The position numbers were made by a program, and so were the translations under genes. From assembly GCA_035534455.1 (NCBI GenBank), contig DATLRV010000032.1, positions 62,001 through 126,000 of the forward strand: 64,000 nucleotides of DNA, written 5' to 3'. This document shows, piece after piece, positions 26,092 to 34,858 of this stretch (position 1 is the stretch's first letter; every line of letters starts with the position of its first letter). The notes beneath the pieces are model-generated. The model did no database searches. It was not told the origin of the DNA and saw only the letters and a list, made by a program, of their open reading frames with translations. The stretch comes from JAJYVT01 sp035534455 (GTDB lineage Bacteria; Actinomycetota; Acidimicrobiia; Acidimicrobiales; RAAP-2).

Positions 26092-27207
26092 CTAGACGAT
26101 CTCGAGCATGCGCTGGAGCGCGAGACGCGCCGATTCGGCAGTCGCCCCGTCCACCTCGATGCGATTTCGCACGACGCCGTGGACGAGTCCCTCCAGCACC
26201 CACGCGAGGTGCGGGGGGTCGATGCGCGACATCGTCGAGCAGGGGCAGACGAGGGGATCGAGGCACACGACGGTTTTGTCCGGGTGCTCGTCGCCGAGAC
26301 GCTTCACGAGGTGGATCTCGGTCGCGACGCCGAGCACCGCGCCGGCCGGGGCGTCGTCGACCGCGCGGATGAGGTGGTCGGTGGATCCGACGACGTCGGC
26401 GAGCTCCACGACGTCGTGCGCGCACTCGGGGTGGACGAGGACCACGCCGTCGGGGTGCTCGGAGCGGAACGCCTCGACGTGCTCGGGGCGGAACCGCTGG
26501 TGGACCGAGCAGTGTCCCTTCCACAGCAATAGCCGCGCCGCCTTCACCTCCGCCTCGTCGAGACCGCCGAGCGCGCGCCGGGGGTCCCAGACGACCATCT
26601 CGTCGGCGGCGTAGCCGAGGTCGAAGCCCGTGTTCCTACCCAGGTGCTGGTCCGGGACGAAGAGCACCTTGTCGGCCCGCGCCTCGCGACCCGACTCGGC
26701 GGCGAGCGCCCACCGCAGCACCGCCTGGGCGTTGGAGGAGGTGCAGACAGCGCCGCCCCGGCGGCCGACGAAGGCCTTCAGCGCGGCGGCGGAGTTCATG
26801 TAGGTGATCGGGAGGACCCGCTCGACGTCGGTCACCCGCCCGAGCTCCTCCCACGCCTCCTCGACCTCGTCGACGTCGGCCATGTCCGCCATGGAGCAGC
26901 CCGCGTTCAGGTCGGGGAGGAGGATCTGCTGGTGCGGAGCGGTCAGGACGTCGGCCGACTCGGCCATGAAGTGGACGCCGCAGAAGACCACGAACTCGGC
27001 GTCGTGGCGCGTTGCCGCGATCCTCGAGAGCCCGAACGAGTCGCCTCGGGCGTCCGCCCACCGCATCACGTCGTCACGCTGGTAGTGGTGGCCGAGCACG
27101 AGCAGCCGCTCGCCGAGGTGCTGCTTCGCCGCGCCGATCCATTCGGCCAGCTCTTCGGGCGACGCGCTCGTGTAGCGGTCTGGAAGGGGACGCTGGAGCC
27201 TGATCAC
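26092..27207 (-). CDS. nadA: Quinolinate synthase
   Basis: 4Fe-4S enzyme that condenses iminoaspartate with dihydroxyacetone phosphate to quinolinate, the second step of de novo NAD synthesis. It has 371 residues. Cluster cysteines are in VFCGVHFMAESA, VLVHPECAHDVV and VCPCSTMSRI. The substrate-binding motifs LGHHYQRDDV, LNAGCSMADM and YMNSAAALKAF are present. GTG 27207 is preceded by GAGGGGG at 9 nt. The open frame extends another 73 codons upstream, but that stretch is the end of a broken beta-lactamase-like gene, not NadA. nadB and nadC are not in the window. Confidence 0.95.
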   Translation of the reverse strand: MIRLQRPLPDRYTSASPEELAEWIGAAKQHLGERLLVLGHHYQRDDVMRWADARGDSFGLSRIAATRHDAEFVVFCGVHFMAESADVLTAPHQQILLPDLNAGCSMADMADVDEVEEAWEELGRVTDVERVLPITYMNSAAALKAFVGRRGGAVCTSSNAQAVLRWALAAESGREARADKVLFVPDQHLGRNTGFDLGYAADEMVVWDPRRALGGLDEAEVKAARLLLWKGHCSVHQRFRPEHVEAFRSEHPDGVVLVHPECAHDVVELADVVGSTDHLIRAVDDAPAGAVLGVATEIHLVKRLGDEHPDKTVVCLDPLVCPCSTMSRIDPPHLAWVLEGLVHGVVRNRIEVDGATAESARLALQRMLEIV

Positions 27208-27339
27208 TTGTGAACCCCCTCGGGGAGGCCTCCCATGTGACCGGCGGGGACAGCCTGGTCGCCCGTCCGCGGGGATGTCGGTCTGGGAGGTGGTGTGCCG
27301 GGATACCAGGCCCGGTACCGCGATTGTAGGCGCGCCCGG

Positions 27340-27640
27340 GCTATCCGGAGACCGCGGACCCAGATCGGCGCACAGCCCGTCCACGACGTCGATGCCGGCG
27401 GTCCCTGTGGCCTCCGGACAGCTCATGACGGCGACGACGTAGTCGCCGCCCGTCGCCGTCGACCCAGGCGGTCGTGTTGATCTCCCAGCGGCCGTCCACG
27501 AGGAGCCAGCCGTTCTTGATCGCGACGCTCATCCCCGGCGGGACCCCTGCGCTCGCGCCCCAGGCCTGTGTCGGGTGAGGAGCCCGAGCGCCTCGTCTCG
27601 AGAGGCGTCGGCGGGCGTCGCACGCGACGGACCGGCCGCG
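27340..27640 (-). pseudogene. Frameshifted beta-lactamase-like serine hydrolase remnant
   Basis: Minus-strand reading in three successive frames gives DASRDEALGLLTR, then TQAWGASAGVPPGMSVAIKN leading into GWLLVDGRWEINTTAWVDGDG, then RDYVVAVMSCPEATGTAGID. Joined, these resemble the C-terminal third of actinobacterial class A beta-lactamase-like proteins (KNGW..V.GRWE.N..GWVDGDGRDYVVAV). Two single-base shifts, near 27570 and 27440, and loss of the catalytic N-terminal part mark it as dead. Its last frame runs into the nadA frame without a stop. Confidence 0.6.
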
Positions 27641-27743
27641 ATCGCAGCCGCGACGCTGGTGACCGCGAGGAGGGCGCGCTCGGCGAGGCGGCGTGCGGGG
27701 CTGGCTCGTCCGACCGTCACACCGGCCACGCGACAATGGAGGG

Positions 27744-29771
27744 GTGCAGAGCCGCCCGCCGACCGGCGACATTCCCGACGCTCCGGGCTCGTACCAGTTC
27801 TACGACGCCGACGGCCGCGTGCTCTACGTGGGCAAGGCGAAATCGCTCCGGCACCGGCTGCCGAATTACTGGCAGGACCCCGTCGCGCTGCCTCCCCGTA
27901 CGGCGCAGATGGTGGCTCACGCCGACCACGTCGAATGGGTCGTCGTCGCGACCGAGGTCGAGGCGCTCATGCTCGAGTACTCGCTCATCCAGGCCCACCA
28001 GCCGCGTTTCAACGTCCGGCTGAAGGACGACAAGTCCTATCCCTGGCTCGCCGTGACGGTGTCCGAGGAGTGGCCGCGGCCAATGGTCTACCGGGGCCGA
28101 AAGCGCAAGGGCGTCCGCTACTTCGGCCCGTTCGGCCACGTCGGGGCGCTCAGGGAGACCCTCGATCTGTTGCTCCGGAGCTTCCCGGTGCGCACCTGCT
28201 CGGACACGAAGTTCCGCCGCCACGAGCGGCTGGGGCGCCCGTGCCTGCTCTACGACATCGAGCGGTGCTCCGGCCCGTGCGTCGGCGCCGTGGGCCACGA
28301 CGAGTACGCCCGGATGCTGGACGACCTCATGACCTTCGTCTGCGGCGAGACCGCGCCGATCGTCCGGCGGCTCGAGCGTGAGATGACCGAGGCGTCGGCT
28401 GCATTCGAGTACGAGCGAGCCGCGCGGCTCCGGGACCAGCTCGTCGCCGTACGCAAGGCCGCCGAGACCCAGCAGATGGTGACCGAGAAGCCCGAGGACT
28501 TCGACGTGGTCGGCATCGCCGACGACGACCTCGAGGCCGCGGTGCAGGTCTTCCACGTGCGGCGCGGCCGGGTGGTGGGCCGTGGGGGCTTCGTGGCCGA
28601 CAAGGTGGAGGACCTCAGCTCGGCGCAGTTCACCGCGCGCGTGGTCGAGCAGCTCTACGGCGCGCAGGGCGCGGACGTCCCCCGGCGCATCCTCGTCCCC
28701 GAGGAGCCCGAGTCCCCTTCGGTGCTCGGCGAGTGGCTGGGGCGGGTGCGCGGCGGTCCTGTGACGATCGCGGTGCCCAAGCGCGGGGCCAAGCGGGCGC
28801 TCCAGGAGACCGTGGTGCGCAACGCGCGCGAGGACCTCACGCGGCACCGGCTCCGCCGGGCGACGGACCACAACGCACGGTCGCGCGCGCTCATGGAGCT
28901 CCAGGACGCACTCGGCCTCGCCCAAGCGCCGCTTCGGATCGAGTGCTACGACATGAGCCACCTCCAGGGCACCGACTACGTCGGGTCGATGGTCGTCTTC
29001 GAGGACGCGCTCGCCAAGAAGTCCGACTACCGGAAGTTCGCGGTGAAGCACGTGCCGGGGAACGACGACTACGCCGCGATGTGCGAGGTGCTGACGCGCC
29101 GGCTGACCGCCCTGTTGGCGGACCGGCGACGCGAGCTCACCGATCGGGCCGCGCGCGCGGCGACGGCGGATGTGCAGCAGCTGGAGGAGCAGCCGGCGGA
29201 CCTCGACGCGCTCGGTGTGCGCGCCCCGCGACGTCGCTTCGCCTACACCCCCCAGCTCCTCCTCCTCGACGGGGGAAAGGGTCAGCTCGGCGTCGGGATC
29301 CAGGTGCTCGAGGAGCTCGGGCTCACCGGGCAGGTCGAGCTGGCCGCGCTCGCCAAGCAGTTCGAAGAGGTGTACCGCCCCGGCAACCCGACACCCATCC
29401 GGATCCCGAGGGGCTCTGAAGCGCTCTACCTCCTCCAGCGGGTGCGCGACGAGGCGCACCGCTTCGCCATCACCTTCCACCGGAGCAAGCGCGGGAGCAG
29501 GATGACCGCCAGCGTGCTCGACGGAGTGCCCGGCCTCGGACCGACCCGCCGTGCGCGCCTGGTGAAGGAGCTGGGCGGGGTGCGCGCCCTGCGGGCGGCG
29601 GGCGAAGCGGAGCTGCTCTCGCTGGCGTGGTTGCCCGACCGCGTCGCACGCGCCGTCCATGCCCGGCTGCACGCAGGCGCCGTCGGGAGCCCGGCGCCGG
29701 GCGCGGGGGACGCCGCAGCGGGAGTCATCACGCCACGGCGTATTGCAGCGCGGGAGAATGGCACGGGATGA
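27744..29771 (+). CDS. uvrC: UvrABC system protein C (excinuclease nuclease subunit)
   Basis: Dual endonuclease that makes the 3' and 5' cuts around UvrB-bound damage. It has 675 residues. The N-terminal GIY-YIG nuclease is GSYQFYDADGRVLYVGKAKS (residues 13-32). A UVR motif lies at AAFEYERAARLRDQL near residue 220. The RNase-H-like 5' nuclease is around IECYDMSHLQGTDYVGSMVV and LLLDGGKGQL. C-terminal helix-hairpin-helix motifs are in DGVPGLGPTRRARLVKELGGV. GTG 27744 follows GACAAT (27732-27737) by 6 nt, suggesting a leaderless message. The stop overlaps rapZ (ATGA). Confidence 0.97.
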   Translation: MQSRPPTGDIPDAPGSYQFYDADGRVLYVGKAKSLRHRLPNYWQDPVALPPRTAQMVAHADHVEWVVVATEVEALMLEYSLIQAHQPRFNVRLKDDKSYPWLAVTVSEEWPRPMVYRGRKRKGVRYFGPFGHVGALRETLDLLLRSFPVRTCSDTKFRRHERLGRPCLLYDIERCSGPCVGAVGHDEYARMLDDLMTFVCGETAPIVRRLEREMTEASAAFEYERAARLRDQLVAVRKAAETQQMVTEKPEDFDVVGIADDDLEAAVQVFHVRRGRVVGRGGFVADKVEDLSSAQFTARVVEQLYGAQGADVPRRILVPEEPESPSVLGEWLGRVRGGPVTIAVPKRGAKRALQETVVRNAREDLTRHRLRRATDHNARSRALMELQDALGLAQAPLRIECYDMSHLQGTDYVGSMVVFEDALAKKSDYRKFAVKHVPGNDDYAAMCEVLTRRLTALLADRRRELTDRAARAATADVQQLEEQPADLDALGVRAPRRRFAYTPQLLLLDGGKGQLGVGIQVLEELGLTGQVELAALAKQFEEVYRPGNPTPIRIPRGSEALYLLQRVRDEAHRFAITFHRSKRGSRMTASVLDGVPGLGPTRRARLVKELGGVRALRAAGEAELLSLAWLPDRVARAVHARLHAGAVGSPAPGAGDAAAGVITPRRIAARENGTG

Positions 29772-30625
29772 GCGACTTTCTCTTCGTCACCGGGATGTCG
29801 GGCGCGGGCCGCTCGACGGCCGCCGCGGCGCTCGAGGATCTCGGCTGGTTCGTCATCGACAACCTGCCGTCGGCGCTCATCACCAAGGTGGCCGACCTGG
29901 TCGGGCGGCCGGGCTCGGAGAACGAGCGCGTCGCACTCGTCATCGGCCGCGGCGGCGGCGACGAGTACGTCGACGACGTCGAGTCGATGCTGAACCGCTT
30001 GCGCCGGCGGCATCACGACGTGCGGGTCCTCTTCCTCGACGCGCCCGACGACGTGCTCGTCCGCCGCTTCGAGGGGACCCGCCGCCGCCACCCGCTCGCG
30101 GCGCGTGGCGTCGAGGAGTCCATCGCCGACGAGCGGCGCCTCCTCGACGGGCTGCGGAGCGCGGCCAACGTCGTGATCGACACCGGCGACCTGAACACCA
30201 ACCAGTTGCGCCAGCGGGTGATCGAGCTGTTCGGCGACCCGGTCCACACCGCGCACATGCAGACGTCGATCGTGTCCTTCGGCTACAAGCACGGGATCCC
30301 GCTCGACGTGGACATCGTGCTCGACTGCCGGTTCCTGCCGAACCCCTACTGGGTGGACGAGCTCCGGCCGCTCTCGGGGCTCGACGCGCCGGTCCGCGAC
30401 TACGTGCTGTCGCTCCCGGACACGGCTGCCTTCCTCGACAAGGTCGAGGAGCTCTTGCGCATGCTGCTCCCCAGCTTCGAGCAAGAGGGGAAGTCCTACC
30501 TCACGGTCGCCCTGGGCTGCACGGGCGGCCGGCACCGCTCAGTGGTGCTCGCCGACGCTCTCGCCGCCCGCCTCGCCGCCGGCGGCGTCCGGACCTCGGC
30601 GTTCCACCGCGACGTCGATCGCTGA
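29768..30625 (+). CDS. rapZ: RNase adapter/nucleotide-binding protein RapZ (YvcJ family)
   Basis: P-loop protein of 285 residues that binds nucleotides and, in other bacteria, links amino-sugar signals to RNA turnover. The Walker A is GMSGAGRSTAA; the Arg replacing Lys is common in actinobacterial members. C-terminal family motifs are VSFGYKHGIPLDVDIVLDCRFLPNPYW (split here as VSFGYKHG and DCRFLPNPYW) and IALGCTGGRHRSV-like VALGCTGGRHRSV. ATG 29768 overlaps the uvrC stop by four bases; a GAGAAT hexamer at 29754-29759 may give extra leaderless transcription. In most actinobacteria yvcK and whiA follow; here the next gene is convergent, so that cluster is broken. Confidence 0.93.
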   Translation: MSDFLFVTGMSGAGRSTAAAALEDLGWFVIDNLPSALITKVADLVGRPGSENERVALVIGRGGGDEYVDDVESMLNRLRRRHHDVRVLFLDAPDDVLVRRFEGTRRRHPLAARGVEESIADERRLLDGLRSAANVVIDTGDLNTNQLRQRVIELFGDPVHTAHMQTSIVSFGYKHGIPLDVDIVLDCRFLPNPYWVDELRPLSGLDAPVRDYVLSLPDTAAFLDKVEELLRMLLPSFEQEGKSYLTVALGCTGGRHRSVVLADALAARLAAGGVRTSAFHRDVDR

Positions 30626-31540
30626 GCGGCCCGCTCGCGGGGAGGGCTCCTGCCCCCACGGCGGCGGCCACGCGTCCGGCGGCGGCGACCACGCGTCCGG
30701 TGGCGATCCCGCCGGCTGGGACTCTCCGCCCGCAGGCGGATACGGTTTCCCCCACCAGCCGGAGGGCTGCCCCCGCCGCGCGGCACGCTCCTCTGCGCGG
30801 GCCATGGCCTCCTCGCGCGATGCGCCGAGCAGCACGAAGATCCCGATGAGGACGAGCCAGAAGTCGTAGAAGATCCCGGCGACGAGAAGGCCCAGCGCGA
30901 GTACGCGCGCGACCGAGGAGGCGACACGCGTCGCCGCGAGCCGCGGCAGCCGCCGCGCCAGCGCCGCGCGGAGGACCCGTCCGCCGTCCATCGGCAGCGC
31001 CGGCAACAGGTTGAACGCGCCGAGCAACAGGTTCAGCCATCCGAGACGCGCCCACCACGAGCCCGCGACGAGCGTCGGCGGCCAGATCGCGGCGCCGAGG
31101 ATGGCGCCCACCGTGAGGAACATGCCACCGATGAGGAGGCTCGTCGCCGGACCGGCGGCGGCGACCGCGGCCTCGTCGCCGGACGAGGACGGGAGGTGCT
31201 CCATCCGCGATACGCCGCCGATCGGGAGGAGCAGGATGCCGAGCACGGTGCCACCGCGCCGGCGCGCGAGAAGGCAGTGGGCGAGCTCGTGAGCGATGAC
31301 GCAGGCGAAGAGGGCCACGACCCATGCGAGTCCGCCGCCGATCGCCGCCGCGCCTGTGGGCCACTCCGCGGCCACGACGAGGCCGAGCAGGAGGAGGAAG
31401 CTCCAGTGCACCTGGAGCGGGATGCCGAGGATCCTTCCGATGCGCAGGCTGTGGGCCGCCGAGCCGTCGGGGCGCGGCGTCGCGCTCGGCCCGTCGACAT
31501 CCCGACGATCTGGTGCGTGCTGCGACGTGCGTGCGCTCAT
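30539..31540 (-). CDS. Site-2-type intramembrane zinc metalloprotease (M50)
   Basis: A 333-residue polytopic protease. The zinc motif HELAH (in VIAHELAHCLLARR) and the second motif NLLPALPMDGGRVL are on predicted helices, as in the M50B/SpoIVFB-like group with N-terminal RIGRILGIPLQVHWSF. Members cut membrane-bound anti-sigma factors or similar substrates. There is no PDZ or CBS domain; the C-terminal 80 residues are a Pro/Gly-rich cytoplasmic tail. ATG 31540 follows TAGCCT (31549-31554, minus) by 8 nt. Its 3' end overlaps the convergent rapZ by 87 bp. Confidence 0.85.
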   Translation of the reverse strand: MSARTSQHAPDRRDVDGPSATPRPDGSAAHSLRIGRILGIPLQVHWSFLLLLGLVVAAEWPTGAAAIGGGLAWVVALFACVIAHELAHCLLARRRGGTVLGILLLPIGGVSRMEHLPSSSGDEAAVAAAGPATSLLIGGMFLTVGAILGAAIWPPTLVAGSWWARLGWLNLLLGAFNLLPALPMDGGRVLRAALARRLPRLAATRVASSVARVLALGLLVAGIFYDFWLVLIGIFVLLGASREEAMARAEERAARRGQPSGWWGKPYPPAGGESQPAGSPPDAWSPPPDAWPPPWGQEPSPRAGRSAIDVAVERRGPDAAGGEAGGESVGEHH

Positions 31541-31634
31541 CGAGAACCAGGCTACGAGCGCGCGGTGACGCAGCGCCCGGAAAACCTCGATCTTGTAGGA
31601 ACTCTTATCTCTCGTCGACCGCTCGAGCGAGGGT

Positions 31635-32105
31635 TCAGTCCCGCCAGTCGGGATCGAGCTGATGGAGGAACTGGCGGCACCGCTCCGCCTCGTCGGCCTC
31701 CCCGATCGCGGCCGCGGTCGCCCGTAGCGCGTCGAGGGAGCGGAGGAAGCCGCGGTTCTCCTCGTGCGCCCACCGAACGAGCCCCGTGCCGCGCCATCCG
31801 GCGGCCCGCAGCGCGTCGAGGCCGCGGTGGTAGCCGACGCGGGCGAAGGCGTAGCGGTCCGCATGGACGGTCGCGATCTCGGCGAGGTGCGCCCACGCGT
31901 CGAGGTGCCGCGGCCAGCACGCCGCGACCGACGACAGCGCTGTGCGCCGTTCCCCGGCGGGTCCGGCGATCGCCGCTGCGGTCGCTGCCGCGGCGTCGGG
32001 GTCCGCCGGCGGAAGGACCGTCTCGGGCGACCCGGTGGTGAAGGCGACCGGGTTGGAGGCGCCAGCGGCACCGTGGGAGCTCGTGGGGCGGGGGTCGTCG
32101 TGCAC
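31635..32105 (-). CDS. DUF3151-family protein
   Basis: A 156-residue soluble protein of unknown function. The conserved part begins at TVLPPADPDA and includes ACWPRHLDAWAHLAEIA, AFARVGYHRGLDALRAAGWRGTGLVRW and the C-terminal HLLGAIGE-like ATAAAIGEADEAERCRQFLHQLDPDW. I recognise this as the actinobacterial DUF3151 family. The N-terminal 30 residues are variable. GTG 32105 follows AGGATGGGGG. It is divergent from the MFS exporter, with about 80 bp between starts. Confidence 0.75.
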   Translation of the reverse strand: MHDDPRPTSSHGAAGASNPVAFTTGSPETVLPPADPDAAAATAAAIAGPAGERRTALSSVAACWPRHLDAWAHLAEIATVHADRYAFARVGYHRGLDALRAAGWRGTGLVRWAHEENRGFLRSLDALRATAAAIGEADEAERCRQFLHQLDPDWRD

Positions 32106-32187
32106 GCCCCCATCCTGGGCGTTCGCGGCCCCCGGCGCCAGCGTGCCTCGCCGCTCCCCGAGGGGGTGGCGCCATAGGATGCACCGG

Positions 32188-33735
32188 GTGACCGCACGTA
32201 CCGAAGCGGCGCTCCGGCGCGCCCGCTCGAGCCGTGACGAGGGCGGCTCGGGCACGGTCGGCGGAGATCCCGAGGACGCCGGCGAGGCGAAGACCGGCCT
32301 CGCGCTCCTCGTGATCGTGATCGGCGTACTGATGGCCGCCATCGACACGACCATCGTCGTCCTGGCGCTCCCCTCGATGGAGCGGTCGCTCCACGTCGCG
32401 CTCTCGGGCGTCATCTGGGTGATCATCGGCTACCTGCTCGTGATCACCGTGCTCGCCACGCAGGTCGGACGGCTCGGCGACATGTTCGGGCGCGTCCGCA
32501 TGTACGAGGCGGGGTTCGTCGTGTTCATCGTGGGCTCGGCGCTGTGCGCGCTGGCGAGCAACGAGGCGACGATCATCGCCTACCGGGTCGTCCAGGGCGT
32601 CGGGGGAGCGCTGATCTCGGCGAACAGTGGGGCGGTGATCGCGGACACCTTCCCCCGCGCCAAACGTGGCCGCGCCTACGGCTTCACCGCGGCGGGGTGG
32701 AGCGTCGGCGCGATCCTCGGGATCCTCCTCGGCGGCGTCATCGTGACCTACGTCGACTGGCGGTGGGTCTTCTGGATCAACGTCCCCACCGGTCTCGTTG
32801 CGGTCGCGCTCGCGCTGCGGGCACTGCACGACAAGGGGGAGCGCCGCAGGGAGCGCCTCGACCTGCCCGGCATCGTCCTCTTCGGGACCGGGCTCTTCGG
32901 CGTCCTGTGGGCGATGACCAAGCTGGCGACCACCTCGTTCAGCTCCAGCGTCGTCGCCCTCCTCGCCGGCGGGGTCGCGCTGCTCGGGGTGTTCCTCCTG
33001 GTCGAGCGCCGCCGCAGCGCGCCGATGCTCAATCTCTCGCTCTTCACGACCCCGACGTTGACCCCTGCGCTCCTGGCGTCGCTCTTCCAGGCGATGGCGA
33101 ACTTCGCCGTGCTCTTCCTCGTGATCATGTACCTCCAGGGAGTGCGCGACTTCACCCCGCTGCACGCCTCCCTTCTCCTCGTGCCGGGCTACCTCGTGTC
33201 CGCGCTCGTCGGCCCGGTCGGCGGCAGGCTGACCGACAGGGCCGGCCCGGTCTGGCCGGCGACGGTCGGGCTCAGCATCCAGATCGGCGCGCTCCTGATC
33301 TACGCCCAGCTCGGGATCGCAAGCTCGGTGTGGCTCGTCGTCGCGGGATCGATCGTGAGCGGTCTCGGCGCCGGGCTCTTCTTCCCGGCCAACAACACGG
33401 CGGTCATGCTGGCCGCGCCGGCGGAGCTGTTCGGGGTGTCGGCCGGTGTCCTGCGGACCTTCTCCAATGTCGGGATGGTCTTCTCCTTCGCCGTGGCGAT
33501 CCTCGTCGCGGGCCGCGCGATCCCGCACCGGGTGGCCTTCGCGATCTTCGTGGGCACCACGCACCTCACCCACCAGCTGGCCGGGTCGTTCACCGACGGC
33601 CTGCACGCGGCGTTCTACGCGGCCATGGGCCTCATGGCGCTCGCCGCGGCCCTCTCCGCGACGCGGGTGATCGGCACCGCACGCCGCCGACCCGTCACGA
33701 CGTATGGTCCCGTCGAGATCGCCCCGCGGGACTGA
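32188..33735 (+). CDS. MFS exporter, DHA2 (14-helix) type
   Basis: Inner-membrane proton-coupled drug or metabolite exporter of 515 residues. About 14 hydrophobic helices are visible. DHA2 hallmarks are LMAAIDTTIVVLALP in helix 1, GRLGDMFGRVRMY (loop 2-3), RVVQGVGGALISANSGAVIADTF (helix 4) and GWSVGAILGILLGG (motif C). TAGGAT (32175-32180) lies 7 nt before GTG 32188, which decides that start over an ATG at 32179 that overlaps the hexamer. It overlaps the PHP gene by 32 bp. Confidence 0.88.
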   Translation: MTARTEAALRRARSSRDEGGSGTVGGDPEDAGEAKTGLALLVIVIGVLMAAIDTTIVVLALPSMERSLHVALSGVIWVIIGYLLVITVLATQVGRLGDMFGRVRMYEAGFVVFIVGSALCALASNEATIIAYRVVQGVGGALISANSGAVIADTFPRAKRGRAYGFTAAGWSVGAILGILLGGVIVTYVDWRWVFWINVPTGLVAVALALRALHDKGERRRERLDLPGIVLFGTGLFGVLWAMTKLATTSFSSSVVALLAGGVALLGVFLLVERRRSAPMLNLSLFTTPTLTPALLASLFQAMANFAVLFLVIMYLQGVRDFTPLHASLLLVPGYLVSALVGPVGGRLTDRAGPVWPATVGLSIQIGALLIYAQLGIASSVWLVVAGSIVSGLGAGLFFPANNTAVMLAAPAELFGVSAGVLRTFSNVGMVFSFAVAILVAGRAIPHRVAFAIFVGTTHLTHQLAGSFTDGLHAAFYAAMGLMALAAALSATRVIGTARRRPVTTYGPVEIAPRD

Positions 33736-34849
33736 GGCCGGCTCGACCTCCGGCCGGGCCGCCGGGGCGGCGCCACCGGGGCCGAGCGAGGCGCTCCGTC
33801 GCATCGCCTACCTGCTCGAGGCGTCGCGGGCCGAGACCTTCAAGGTGCGGGCATTCCGTCGCGCCGCGGCGAGCATCGACGACGCCGGCCCCGAGCGTGT
33901 GGCGGCCCTCGGGACGTCGGGCCGGCTCGCCGAACTTCCCGGCCTCGGCCCGACGACTGCCGCGGTCGTCGTCTCGTCCCTCACCGGAGAGGTCCACCCG
34001 TACCTCGCGGACCTCGAGGCGCGCCGGGAGACGGCCAGCACACCCGACGTGGCCGCGTTCTGCGCCCGGCTCCAGGGTGACCTCCACAGCCACTCGGACT
34101 GGTCCGACGGCGGGAGCCCGATCGAGGAGATGGCGCTCGCCGCGGTCGCGCTCGGCCACCGGTACCTCGCGCTCACCGACCACAGCCCTCGGCTCACTGT
34201 CGCCCACGGCCTCGACGCGGACCGGCTGCGCCGCCAGCTCGACGTGGTGGACGAGCTGAACGAACGGCTGACGCCGTTCCGGGTCCTCACGGGGATCGAG
34301 GTCGACATCCTCCTCGACGGTGCCCTCGACCAGGAGCCCGAGCTGCTCTCACGCCTCGACGTCGTGGTGGCGTCGGTCCACTCGAAGCTCCGCATGGAAT
34401 CGAAGGAGATGACCCCGCGGATGGTCGCGGCGGTCGAGAACCCGCACACCGACATCCTCGGGCACTGCACGGGCCGGATCGTCGTGGGAAGGGGACGTCC
34501 GCCGTCCTCCTTCGACCCAGACGCCGTCTTCGAGGCCTGCGCCCGCACGGGCACCGCCGTCGAGATCAACTCGCGTCCCGAGCGCCAGGACCCGCCCCCC
34601 GACCTGCTCCACCTCGCCGTCGCGGCCGGCTGCGTGGTGTCGATCGACACCGACGCGCACGCGCCGGGCCAGCTCGAGTGGCAACGCGTAGGCGCCGGGC
34701 TCGCCGTGGATGCCGGCATCGACCCCGAACGGGTGGTGAACACGTGGCCGCTCGACCGGCTGCTCGGTTGGACCGCCTCGCACGAGGGAACCCGCCCGCC
34801 CGCCGGGACGCCCGGGCTTCCCGCCCGCCGGCGGCAGCGGTACTCGTAG
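33704..34849 (+). CDS. PHP-domain phosphoesterase with N-terminal HhH region (PolX-C-like)
   Basis: A 381-residue protein. The N-terminal 95 residues are helical with a helix-hairpin-helix (AELPGLGPTTAAVVVSSL), like the DNA-binding part of PolX. The PHP metallo-phosphoesterase domain follows: GDLHSHSDWSDGG (metal ligands), ALTDHSPRL, GIEVDIL, ASVHSKLRM, DILGHCTGR and SIDTDAHAP. There is no polymerase palm domain, so this matches the stand-alone PHP family rather than full PolX. Metal-dependent phosphoester hydrolysis is expected; the substrate is unknown. ATG 33704 lies inside the end of the MFS gene, so coupling is likely. Confidence 0.85.
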   Translation: MVPSRSPRGTEAGSTSGRAAGAAPPGPSEALRRIAYLLEASRAETFKVRAFRRAAASIDDAGPERVAALGTSGRLAELPGLGPTTAAVVVSSLTGEVHPYLADLEARRETASTPDVAAFCARLQGDLHSHSDWSDGGSPIEEMALAAVALGHRYLALTDHSPRLTVAHGLDADRLRRQLDVVDELNERLTPFRVLTGIEVDILLDGALDQEPELLSRLDVVVASVHSKLRMESKEMTPRMVAAVENPHTDILGHCTGRIVVGRGRPPSSFDPDAVFEACARTGTAVEINSRPERQDPPPDLLHLAVAAGCVVSIDTDAHAPGQLEWQRVGAGLAVDAGIDPERVVNTWPLDRLLGWTASHEGTRPPAGTPGLPARRRQRYS

Positions 34850-34858
34850 GCTCGTCCG

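Noticed and set aside
27207..27426. NadA starting at 27426
   Set aside because: The extra 73 residues match the end of a beta-lactamase-like gene, while GTG 27207 has a good ribosome binding site and the normal NadA N-terminus.
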